Positions 20,184 through 27,113 of a stretch of 64,000 nucleotides of DNA are shown piece by piece. The stretch is from Salinispora pacifica CNR114. Its GTDB lineage: Bacteria; Actinomycetota; Actinomycetes; Mycobacteriales; Micromonosporaceae. Under the pieces are notes generated by a model. The model saw only the letters and a list, made by a program, of their open reading frames with translations, had not been told where the DNA came from and searched no databases. Positions within the stretch are counted from its first letter, which is position 1. The number at the start of each line of letters is the position of its first letter. A program made the position numbers and the translations under genes. The stretch lies in contig NZ_AZWO01000012.1 in assembly GCF_000514775.1 (NCBI RefSeq), positions 1 to 64,000 on the forward strand. The letters run 5' to 3'.

Positions 20184-21401
20184 TCAGCCCGGTGGGAGGA
20201 GCTCCGGCGAGCGGGTCGCGACGACCCGGGTAACCAGGGCGAGGGCCTCGGCGGTGGGCAGCGGGGCCAGTTGTTGGCCGTCCCGCAGCCGCAGCGACAC
20301 CCGTCCGGCGGCGGCCTCCCGCGGGCCGACCACCGCGGCGTACGGGACCCGGGCCTGCGCCGCGTCACGGATCCGTCCGCCCAGCGAGCCGCCCCGGTCC
20401 ACCTCGGCCCGCAGGCCGGCGGCGCGCGCCGCGGCGACGAACTCGTCAGCCGCGCCGTCCTGCTCGGCCGCGACCGGCAGGACCACCAGCTGAACCGGCG
20501 CGTACCAGACGGGGAAAGCCCCCTCGTGCACCTCGATCAGGTAGCTGAACAGCCGCTCCATGCTCCCAACGAGGCTGCGGTGCACCAGCACCGGCCGGCG
20601 CCGGGCGCCACCGGAGTCGACGTACGACAGATCGAACCGCTCCGGCTTGTCGAAGTCGAGTTGGACGGTGGAGAGCGTCCACTCCCGACCGGCGGCGTCC
20701 GACACCTGGATATCGATCTTTGGTCCGTAGAAGGCCGCCGCACCGACATCCTCGGTGTACTCCACCCCTCCGAGCGCGGCGCGGAGTAACTCCTCGGCCC
20801 ACGCCCAGTTGTCCTCCGCGCCGACGTAGCGCTGGCCCGGGCCCCGCAGCGACAGCCGGAACCCCGCCGGCCGTACGCCGAGGGCGGCGTGTGCCGCGCG
20901 GATCAGCCGGAGGATCTCCGCCACCTCCGCCCCGACCTGCTCCAGGGTGCAGAAGTTGTGGGCGTCGTTGAGCGAGATCGCCCGCACCCGAGCCAGCCCG
21001 CCCAGCACACCGGAGCGCTCGGCCCGGTACATCCCGCCCAGCTCGGCGATCCGCAGCGGCAGGTCCCGCCAGGATCGTCCCCGGCACCGGTAGACCAACG
21101 CGTGGTGTGGGCAGAGCGCCGGGCGGAGCAGGAGCTCGTCGTCGGCCGACAGCCGCATCGGTGGGAACATCTCCTCGGCGAAGTGGCCAAGGTGCCCGGA
21201 GCGTTCGAAGAGTTCCCGCCGACCGAGGGGCGGGGTGACGACGTGCTGGTAGTCGGCCTGACGTTCGAGGTCCCGGAGGTACTCCTCGACGGCGTGCCGG
21301 GCCGCCGCCCCGGCCGGCAGCCAGAGTGGCAGCCCCGCGCCGGCGAGCGGGTCGGAGGTAAACAGGCCCAGCTCGCGGCCGAGCCTACGGTGGTCGATCA
21401 T
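20184..21401 (-). CDS. Second threonyl-tRNA synthetase lacking TGS and editing domains
   Basis: A 405-residue class II synthetase with only the catalytic core and the C-terminal anticodon-binding domain; ordinary bacterial ThrRS is about 640-690 residues with N-terminal TGS and editing modules. The zinc ligands that recognise threonine are intact (C97 in RPALCPHH, H148 in DAHNFC, H274 in HRSLVGSMER), as are D146 and motif-2 R126 in MYRAERSG. It should therefore charge tRNA-Thr but cannot remove mischarged serine. Such paralogues can back up or protect against ThrRS inhibitors such as borrelidin. ATG at 21401; a candidate attenuator lies upstream. Confidence 0.9.
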   Translation of the reverse strand: MIDHRRLGRELGLFTSDPLAGAGLPLWLPAGAAARHAVEEYLRDLERQADYQHVVTPPLGRRELFERSGHLGHFAEEMFPPMRLSADDELLLRPALCPHHALVYRCRGRSWRDLPLRIAELGGMYRAERSGVLGGLARVRAISLNDAHNFCTLEQVGAEVAEILRLIRAAHAALGVRPAGFRLSLRGPGQRYVGAEDNWAWAEELLRAALGGVEYTEDVGAAAFYGPKIDIQVSDAAGREWTLSTVQLDFDKPERFDLSYVDSGGARRRPVLVHRSLVGSMERLFSYLIEVHEGAFPVWYAPVQLVVLPVAAEQDGAADEFVAAARAAGLRAEVDRGGSLGGRIRDAAQARVPYAAVVGPREAAAGRVSLRLRDGQQLAPLPTAEALALVTRVVATRSPELLPPG

Positions 21402-21457
21402 GTCGCGCTCCTGGTTCGGGTACGGCGCTCGGAGCGATCGGTACCGGGAACGCAACC

Positions 21458-21487
21458 GAGACCCCGGGCGGTTCGCCCCGGGGCCTC
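21458..21487 (-). terminator. Attenuator hairpin in the thrS-like leader
   Basis: On the transcript strand GAG-g-CCCCGGG ... CCCGGGG-t-CTC forms a 7+3-bp stem starting 14 nt after the leader peptide stop and ending 57 nt before the synthetase start. No U-tract. Its CCCCGG arm is also complementary to CCGGGG inside the leader peptide codons, allowing mutually exclusive folds. Confidence 0.6.
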
Positions 21488-21500
21488 GTTGACGGTGAAG

Positions 21501-21554
21501 TCAGTGCGGTATGCCGGGGTTCCCCGGCGTCGTGTTCCCTACCGCAGCCTGCAT
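21501..21554 (-). CDS. Leader peptide with tandem threonine codons (thrS-like attenuator)
   Basis: Read from the complementary strand, ATG at 21554 to TGA at 21501 gives MQAAVGNTTPGNPGIPH, 17 residues with two adjacent ACG threonine codons. The -10-like TAACCT (21561-21566, fits TANNNT) ends six bases before the ATG, the arrangement of a leaderless actinobacterial mRNA. Codons 10-14 themselves form a GCCGGGG/CCCCGGC stem, enclosed by TGCGGTA/TACCGCA (21505-21546). Position, Thr codons and the following hairpin fit ribosome-mediated attenuation of the synthetase gene. The structural logic is inferred. Confidence 0.65.
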   Translation of the reverse strand: MQAAVGNTTPGNPGIPH

Positions 21555-21600
21555 GGGGCGAGGTTACGGCGAGCAGTGTCGAGCCCGCACCCGAATTTGA

Positions 21601-21858
21601 CCCACCTCCGGCCGCGACGACCCGGCGCCGACCTCACCGTCTCGCCCGCCGACCACAAGCACGATCGGGCCACTCATCCGAGACCTCGGCGTCCCCGCCA
21701 TTCCCGGCCGCCTGGCCGCACTACACCAACGTGTCCTCCAGGCCCCGGCACCGGTCGTCGCCCAAGCCCTCGGCTTTCACCACACCGTCCACCGCCATCA
21801 CGCCGCTGCTGGCGGAACCTGGAACCGCTACACCGTCGGCCGTAGCGCTGAACCGTAA
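21601..21858 (+). pseudogene. 3' remnant of a site-specific recombinase/integrase-like gene (copy 1)
   Basis: One open frame from 21601 to TAA at 21856-21858 encodes LGVPAIPGRLAALHQRVLQ and then APAPVVAQALGFHHTVHRHH...GGTWNRYT. This is the C-terminal end that I associate with actinobacterial phage-type integrase-like proteins. The catalytic domain is absent. A second, frameshifted copy lies at 25075-25231 with roughly 90 per cent or higher nucleotide identity over about 135 bp. Confidence 0.55.
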
Positions 21859-22348
21859 CTCGCCTGCTCAAACGAGTTCGATCGCCTACTGTCGCGAGGT
21901 GCCTGACCAGAGCGGTGACGACAACCTCCACGTGATAGTCCGATGCCAAGACGACCCGGCGGTGTCCATCCGCCTGCACGACCGTTCCTTTCCCGACGAA
22001 TACGGCATCTGCTTCGCGGTCGAAGCCCGCGCACAGGGCCTACACGCCGAACTGGGCGCTGAGATGTGGGTCTGGGACGGAGCCTGGCTTCCTGACTTCA
22101 TCGGTCAGCTCGCCGCCGACTACCGCGGCTGGGTCGACGAGCGGACCTGGCAGGCCAACCACCTCACCGTCCGCGCCACCTTCCACTCCGGCGGTCACGT
22201 GGCACTCACCTGGCAGCTCCAACCCTGGGTATCCCGCTCCGATGCCTGGCAGGCGTCGATCACCACCTGGCTCGAAGGCGGGGAGCAGATGAGCAATCTC
22301 GCCGCGGACCTCCGCGAGTTCCTACCCAACCCCGGTCCGACCAAGTAG
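21731..22348 (+). CDS. DUF6228-like hypothetical protein with hybrid N-terminus
   Basis: From about residue 45 on (IAYCREVPDQSGDDNLHVIVRCQDDPAV...) the product looks like an intact acidic, aromatic-rich globular protein of about 155 residues of the DUF6228 type, often found as an orphan near recombinases or as an immunity-like partner. The first 45 residues come from the recombinase remnant read in another frame, so the natural start was probably lost at the junction; I see no ATG/GTG with RBS directly before the conserved part. Expression is uncertain. Confidence 0.5.
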   Translation: MSSRPRHRSSPKPSAFTTPSTAITPLLAEPGTATPSAVALNRNSPAQTSSIAYCREVPDQSGDDNLHVIVRCQDDPAVSIRLHDRSFPDEYGICFAVEARAQGLHAELGAEMWVWDGAWLPDFIGQLAADYRGWVDERTWQANHLTVRATFHSGGHVALTWQLQPWVSRSDAWQASITTWLEGGEQMSNLAADLREFLPNPGPTK

Positions 22349-22463
22349 CCGCCACGGCACCACCCCCGCCAACCGCCGCTGCCGTCAACCACCACGGGCT
22401 GCTGCCCTCCGTAACCGAAGCCCACTAAGACAGATGAATACCAGCTACATCAAATAGGTGACT

Positions 22464-22478
22464 CTGCCAGTCGACTAG
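22464..22478. repeat. 15-bp direct repeat, copy 1
   Basis: CTGCCAGTCGACTAG, identical to 33464-33478, exactly 11,000 bp away. On the complementary strand it resembles the D-arm of the tRNA at 24802-24929. A degenerate relative (GGCCAGTCGGCTAG) lies near 25992-26005. Confidence 0.6.
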
Positions 22479-22583
22479 CGAGAGCCGAGGAGAGCACGGG
22501 CGCTGATTACCAATCCTCCGCTTGCGCGGAGGCACCGAATCGAACGGATGAGAAGGAAGCGCCCGCATGGCCTCGGCTCTCGC
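22478..22583 (-). ncRNA. Nested three-stem structured element downstream of the 719-residue gene
   Basis: Three perfect inverted repeats are nested: outer 13 bp (22478-22490 with 22571-22583), middle 8 bp (22497-22504 with 22558-22565), apical 7 bp (22515-22521 with 22526-22532) closed by a GCAA tetraloop on the minus strand. It begins 4 nt after the stop of the 719-residue gene. It could be a terminator, a structured RNA or a recombination site. One arm also contains a T-loop-like GTTCGATTC. Whether it is transcribed alone is unknown. Confidence 0.5.
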
Positions 22584-22586
22584 CGC

Positions 22587-24746
22587 TTACTCAGGGATCA
22601 ACTCACTCAGCCTATCCAACGTGTATGCCTCGGACCCGTGGGGCAAGCCCTCCGGCGCGTCAATGCCGATGAACGTGACGGGCTCGTCCGGCAGCTGTCC
22701 GTCCCACGTCGTCACCTCGGCCCGCGCGCGCCACCGGTCGACAAGGTAGGACACGGTGAGGTACCGCCGCTCCATCAGCGCCCGCACCCGATCCGTCGTG
22801 GTGAACGTGTTGTCCTCCACCCGGTTGAACGACGGCTGCCCCCGCAGGTACAGGTGCAGCCACACGGCCTGCCAACCGTGCTCGGTCCTGGCGAACACCA
22901 TCGGCAGCGCGACCCGGCCCTGCCCGCGCATCTGCGAACGTGCCCGCACGGTCCGGGCGTCGAACGGGGCACCTCGCTGGTCCCGCTCTCGGGTCTGGTA
23001 GCCGAACATCGACTCGGCGACCTCGTCGAACGACTCACCCGCATAGATGTAGACCTGCGGAACCACGTAATGTCCGAGTTCCGCCAAGGGCACGTCGATG
23101 AACTCGGTCGCGCCGTTCGTCGCGTCGGTGACGTCCCCGGAGTGCACCACCCCGTCGTGGTGGTAGTTCGTCCAGGACACCTGCCCCGCCGTGTGGAATT
23201 CGCTGTCCAGCAGCAGCACCGACAGGTCGTAGTCGGTGCGGCGACTCGCCTGCCGCCAATACGTGAAGAAGCGCAACAGCTCACCGGTGACCGGTGCGCG
23301 CGAGCCTCGCGGCAGCACCGCGAAACCACTCTCGGTCGCCTTGCCCGACAGCGGCAGGGCGACGTCGAGCACCTCCGGATCCACCAGCAGCGGCCGCTGC
23401 GGATCCGGCAGTCGGGCGCTGATCTCGGCGTCGAGCAGGTCCGACAGCTTGGCCACCAGCTCGGCGGGCAGCGGCGGGCGGGCATCCGGGCCGACCCACG
23501 CGCTGCGCGAGCGGCTCGCGTACATCCGGGCCGACGCGGGTGTCAGCCGGTTGTCGACGTGCTCCCGCAGCGACAGCAGCACCCGGCCCGACGCCGCACC
23601 GAACGCGCCGGTGACCGCGTCGAGGACGGCGCTCCGCTCGGCCGCCGATGCCAGCCGTAGCAGCCGGTCGGCGGATCGCAGGAGCATGCCCGGAGCGGCC
23701 GACAGCAACGACGCGGCCTGACCGACAGCGCCGGCACGGACGGCCGTCTCGGCCCGACCCGCCAGGTTCGGCACCCGGCGCTCGCCACGCGCGACCGCGA
23801 ACACTTCCCGGGCGTGCGGCCACTGGCCGTACTCGTGCGGGTGCAGCCGCTCCCCGAGTCGCTTCCACCGCTCGGCATACCGGGCGACGTCACCGAGCTT
23901 GCCCGGGCTCGCCCCGACGACAGCGTCCAGCGCAGCGAGCAGCACCCGCCGCTCCGGGCGCCGGAACGACCGGAACCGCGTAGCCGTCACCAGTGAGGTG
24001 TCCCCGCCGGACGCCTGGCAGGCAAGCCGCAGCACATCCGTCGTGGTGTCCATACCGACCAGCGGCCGGCCAAGCACCAGCCGGACCCCGTTGAGCACGG
24101 CACGGTTCTCCCGCACCGGCACCTCCGCCGGCTGTGCGCCATCCATGCAGGCGACCGCCAGCTCACCGAGGACGGTCAGGTCCGCCTCACCCAGCGGCGT
24201 CGCGCTGCCGGCCAGGGCCAGATACAGCCGCTCCGCCTCCACCTCGGCGACATCACCGAGCCGTAGCACCGTCACCCGGCTACCGGCCGCGGTGATCAGC
24301 TCATCGTGCGCCGCTAGCAGCTCGGCGTAGGTGTGCTGGTAGGTCCCGTACGCCGGCAGGTCGAGCAGGTTCACCCCACCCGAGGCGACAGCCGCACGCA
24401 GCTGCGCGTCGGTCGCCGTGCCCCCACCGGTGAGAACGGCCGCCCGCAGCCGGTCGATCCAGAACTCTACGGTGTCCGGCACATCGTCCGGGAAGCCGAT
24501 GAAGTACGCGTTGTGCCGAACGTGATCACCGACCAGCTCCCGCACCGCCGACACCACGGTGGCGGCAAGATCCATCGCCGGCTCGGGCGCCAGGCCGCCG
24601 ATGTGGCCCAGCAGAGCCCGCGACGCCGAGAACCCGACATCGAGCAGCGCTGCATCCAACTGTCGGGCCACGGACGTGCCATCACCGGCCGCGCCGGTGC
24701 TCGCCGGCACGCGCAGTGCCCTCTGGATGATCAACTTGTCCAGCAC
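22587..24746 (-). CDS. MXAN_6230/SCO0854-like protein with C-terminal TerD-like domain
   Basis: A 719-residue protein that I match to the MXAN_6230/SCO0854 family, associated with Ter/tellurite-type stress systems in actinobacteria. The start LDKLIIQRALRVPAS and the C-terminal TerD-like part (about 510-719, with YDLSVLLLDSEFHTAGQVSWTNY and GESFDEV) support this; the middle is helical. The RING-like cysteines named for some family members are not obvious here. The GTG at 24746 follows GGGAGGAGGAGG, far better than starting inside the upstream tRNA. It is flanked by tRNA-like and structured sequences and has no other ter gene nearby. Confidence 0.7.
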   Translation of the reverse strand: MLDKLIIQRALRVPASTGAAGDGTSVARQLDAALLDVGFSASRALLGHIGGLAPEPAMDLAATVVSAVRELVGDHVRHNAYFIGFPDDVPDTVEFWIDRLRAAVLTGGGTATDAQLRAAVASGGVNLLDLPAYGTYQHTYAELLAAHDELITAAGSRVTVLRLGDVAEVEAERLYLALAGSATPLGEADLTVLGELAVACMDGAQPAEVPVRENRAVLNGVRLVLGRPLVGMDTTTDVLRLACQASGGDTSLVTATRFRSFRRPERRVLLAALDAVVGASPGKLGDVARYAERWKRLGERLHPHEYGQWPHAREVFAVARGERRVPNLAGRAETAVRAGAVGQAASLLSAAPGMLLRSADRLLRLASAAERSAVLDAVTGAFGAASGRVLLSLREHVDNRLTPASARMYASRSRSAWVGPDARPPLPAELVAKLSDLLDAEISARLPDPQRPLLVDPEVLDVALPLSGKATESGFAVLPRGSRAPVTGELLRFFTYWRQASRRTDYDLSVLLLDSEFHTAGQVSWTNYHHDGVVHSGDVTDATNGATEFIDVPLAELGHYVVPQVYIYAGESFDEVAESMFGYQTRERDQRGAPFDARTVRARSQMRGQGRVALPMVFARTEHGWQAVWLHLYLRGQPSFNRVEDNTFTTTDRVRALMERRYLTVSYLVDRWRARAEVTTWDGQLPDEPVTFIGIDAPEGLPHGSEAYTLDRLSELIPE

Positions 24747-24801
24747 GTGCCTCCTCCTCCCGGTGGACTCCAACAACTGCCAACCTGCAGCCGCGGCACA
24801 G

Positions 24802-24929
24802 TGGGTCGCCGGGGACTCGAACCCCGAACCCTTCGATCCAACAAGGAGAAGGAAGCGCCTCCATGACCGCACAGGCGGAGAGTGGACGCGCTACTCAGTC
24901 GAATGCTCTGCCAGTTGAGCTAGCGACCC
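24802..24929 (-). tRNA. tRNA gene interrupted in the anticodon loop (possible pseudo-tRNA)
   Basis: Every tRNA arm can be drawn on the minus strand: acceptor GGGTCGC/GCGACCC (7 bp), D-arm GCTC-AACTGGCA-GAGC, anticodon stem TTCGA/TCGAA, variable GGGTT, T-arm CGGGG-TTCGAGT-CCCCG, discriminator A, no encoded CCA. The anticodon loop, however, is 62 nt (24837-24898) instead of 7. The insert contains CCGC-CTGT-GCGG and the word GAGAAGGAAGCGCC (plus strand). The short variable loop rules out Leu/Ser/Tyr; lysine would fit the general sequence, but the anticodon cannot be read. Either a pseudogene or an intron-like insertion. Confidence 0.7.
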
Positions 24930-25074
24930 CAGATGTCGATGATCACACCGGCCACACGGACTTGGCCACTGGGTTTCTACACCACTTTGGACGCGGTGGA
25001 GCAAGCGTGCCCTTCCCCCTGGCGCTGTTGGCGACAACAGCGGACCGTACCCGCAGGACACGCAGCCCGGCCCG

Positions 25075-25231
25075 TGGCGAGCCCCGGTCGCCTGGCGGCA
25101 CTGCACCAACTTGTCCTCCAGGCCCGGCACCGGTCGTCGCCCAAGCCCTCGGCTTTCACTACACCACCACCCACCGCCATCACGCCGCTGCTGGCGGAAC
25201 CTGGAACCGCTACACCGGCCGGGACGGGTAA
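25075..25231 (+). pseudogene. 3' remnant of the recombinase-like gene (copy 2, frameshifted)
   Basis: Nearly the same sequence as copy 1 at about 21702-21838, ending APVVAQALGFHYTTTHRHH...GGTWNRYTGRDG. One C is missing in the GGCCCGG run (copy 1 has GGCCCCGG), which breaks the frame just before APVV. Its 3' end overlaps the convergent hypothetical gene. Confidence 0.55.
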
Positions 25232-25881
25232 CCGATCTCAGCGAGATCCTCGGCGAGATCGGCCACCAGAAGGTCACCGTTCAGGCGACGCACCAACTCG
25301 TCGGTCAACGGGTGTCCGGCGAACACCTCGCTGACGGCCTCAAGGTTCACGGCTCTTCCGTAGTAGTCCTCGGCGAAACGCTGGTACGCCACCGGAGTGC
25401 CGTCAACGAGCACGCGGAACAGCTTGTCAGCACCATCCGGATCATCACCGCCAGGAAAATTGAGTTCTCCGGCGTGCCATCGGTCGTCGCCGTGCTGACG
25501 CCATAGGCACACGGTTGCTTCCAGCGTGCCTTCGTAGCTGAACGCCGGCTCGTCGACATAGCTTGAGAAGATCTGCGCCACGGTATCAACCAGTCCCGGC
25601 CACAGCTCCTCATCGTTGTTGGCCGGGCTCATCGGCGACTCGTGGTCGAAACCCCGGACGAACGCACCAGCCGACGCGAAGACGATCGACCACTCGTCGC
25701 CGGATCCGTTCCTCATGGAGTCCATCTGCTCATCCGGCGCCCAGCGCGTATTGAACGAGTAGTACCGCGACTCCCACTCAGGGCTCATGATCGCGTCCAG
25801 CATCGCGAGCGCTCGACACCGCTCGCGAAGCGTCAGGATGTCCGGCAGGGCACGCGCCACGTCATGAACCGTCACCGGCAC
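25210..25881 (-). CDS. Conserved actinobacterial hypothetical protein
   Basis: A 223-residue acidic protein with recognisable blocks VHDVARALPDILTLRERCRALAMLDAI, SMRNGSGDEWSIVFASAGAFVRGFDHESPMSP and AYQRFAEDYYG. I have seen this architecture as a solitary conserved hypothetical in Streptomyces and Micromonosporaceae; no enzyme motif is apparent and no signal peptide. Being alone on an island, an immunity or stress role is possible but not shown. ATG start just upstream of the first conserved block. Confidence 0.7.
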   Translation of the reverse strand: MPVTVHDVARALPDILTLRERCRALAMLDAIMSPEWESRYYSFNTRWAPDEQMDSMRNGSGDEWSIVFASAGAFVRGFDHESPMSPANNDEELWPGLVDTVAQIFSSYVDEPAFSYEGTLEATVCLWRQHGDDRWHAGELNFPGGDDPDGADKLFRVLVDGTPVAYQRFAEDYYGRAVNLEAVSEVFAGHPLTDELVRRLNGDLLVADLAEDLAEIGYPSRPV

Positions 25882-26116
25882 ATCTAACCTCGACGAGCTT
25901 CCCGGCTCCTCGCCATCCGCCGCCCAGCACGAAGAGTCACCAAGCCTTGGCTCGTTGATCGGAATACCAAACGGTTGGATTACACGTTGGCCAGTCGGCT
26001 AGGCCTACTCGCCGCCGCCGGCCGCCACCAGGTGCCCGCCGTCACGCGTTCGGACGGCGGCGACCTTGCCCAGCCGGACACCGGGCCTGCTGAGCGTCCG
26101 GCGGGAAGTCGCTGTG

Positions 26117-26299
26117 TCAGGTCCGCCGCCTCCGGCGGACCTGGGTCAGCTTCGCCGCGACGGTGGCGGCCATGACGATCGCGTAGCTGATCACTAGGCT
26201 CGTGTAGTCAATGTCGAAGGCGAGACCTGCGAGGGCCATACCGATCGCGGTGAGGACCGCGATGGCGGCGATCTCCGTCCACACGTTGGAGAACTTCAC
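26117..26299 (-). CDS. Small two-helix membrane protein
   Basis: A 60-residue protein with two hydrophobic segments (IAAIAVLTAIGMALAGLAF and SLVISYAIVMAATVAA) and a basic tail (QVRRRRRT), so both ends are probably cytosolic. AAAGGAG lies 5 bp before the GTG at 26299; the GTG two codons upstream overlaps the RBS. Family not recognised. Solitary gene in a gene-poor part of the island. Confidence 0.6.
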   Translation of the reverse strand: MKFSNVWTEIAAIAVLTAIGMALAGLAFDIDYTSLVISYAIVMAATVAAKLTQVRRRRRT

Positions 26300-26517
26300 T
26301 GCCACTCCTTTACGGCGGACGCAGTGATGGATAGCGGCTGCGGTCGCAATGTCACTCTAACGTGCTCGTACCGGTAAGCGTCCCCGATGGGCCGACCTTG
26401 TCCGGCCGCCGAGGCCGGCACGGTCACCCTGACTACCCGCGAGGTCGGGAAGTGGCCTTGCTGGTGCCGATGCCCGCAGGACGCTGGACGGGATGTGTCG
26501 TCGGTGACGATGTGGTC

Positions 26518-26732
26518 ATGGGTGAGCGGCTCCGGTGGGCGAAGCTGCCGCCAGCGGAGCGGGAGCGGCGGATGGCGCAGAGCGCGGCCGACCGGGATGC
26601 GCGACCTGCGGCCAGGCTTCGGCGACGCCGGCGGAGCGGCAGCGCCGTGCCGCGCAGAGCCAGGCCGCCCGGCAGCGGGCCGCGAGCGACCCGGCCGAGT
26701 GTCAACGCCGCGCAGCGCAGCGCCGGGCCTGA
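26518..26732 (+). pseudogene. Frameshifted Arg/Ala/Gln-rich gene fragment
   Basis: One frame begins MGERLRWAKLPPAERERRMAQSAADRDAR; after about 95 bp the related repeat-like text SATPAERQRRAAQSQ...PAECQRRAAQRRA appears in another frame and ends at TGA 26730-26732. The recurring PAE(R/C)xRR unit in two frames suggests one gene broken by a frameshift. The remainder of 26300-27113 shows no gene. A leader of unknown function with a CCCAAA/TTTGGG stem (27059-27076) precedes the next gene. Confidence 0.3.
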
Positions 26733-27113
26733 TCGCCGTACGTCAGGCCGACGATCGCTGGAGGTGTGTATGGGTGGGTGCGGCGCCTGGTTGGGCCGTC
26801 ATCACTGATATCCACATGATGTCCGTGTGGGGTGTGGTCGGGGGCATGGTGGTGGCGGAATCTCGGCCGGCCTGGGGGCGTTACACCATGCGTGCGACCG
26901 AGGAAGCGACCCGCCCGCGGGGTGGGTGAGGCCCCGGAATGAGGGCGGCCCGTCGGTCGTTACACATGGACCCGGCACCGTGAAAGCCTCCTAGGGCCGC
27001 GCGGTTGCCCGGGGATCCCTTTCTTTCCTGTTCTGTTGAGCGCCGGACGGTGCTCGCACCCAAACCCCCCTTTGGGCGCGTGTGGGGTGTCGACCCCCGA
27101 ATGGAGCATTCTC

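Noticed and set aside
21402..21600. T-box riboswitch upstream of the ThrRS paralogue
   Set aside because: No AGGGTGGNACCGCG-like T-box sequence or specifier-loop geometry; the leader-peptide model fits better.
22478..22583. Circularly permuted tRNA gene (3' acceptor strand before 5' strand, T-loop-like GTTCGATTC)
   Set aside because: The T-stem has only about three pairs, the D-arm is poor and no anticodon arm is clear; nested hairpins explain it better.
22567..22749. Plus-strand ORF with RBS at 22551-22559 and ATG 22567
   Set aside because: It runs antisense to the conserved C-terminus of the 719-residue protein and its product is unlike any family; only the start region is notable as a repeated motif.
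24863..25231. Plus-strand ORF of 122 codons starting in the interrupted tRNA
   Set aside because: A mixture of tRNA antisense, non-coding sequence and the recombinase remnant end; no homogeneous protein.
26930..27113. c-di-AMP (ydaO) riboswitch before the secreted M15-like gene
   Set aside because: Such switches precede cell-wall hydrolases in actinobacteria, but I could not match the conserved core here.
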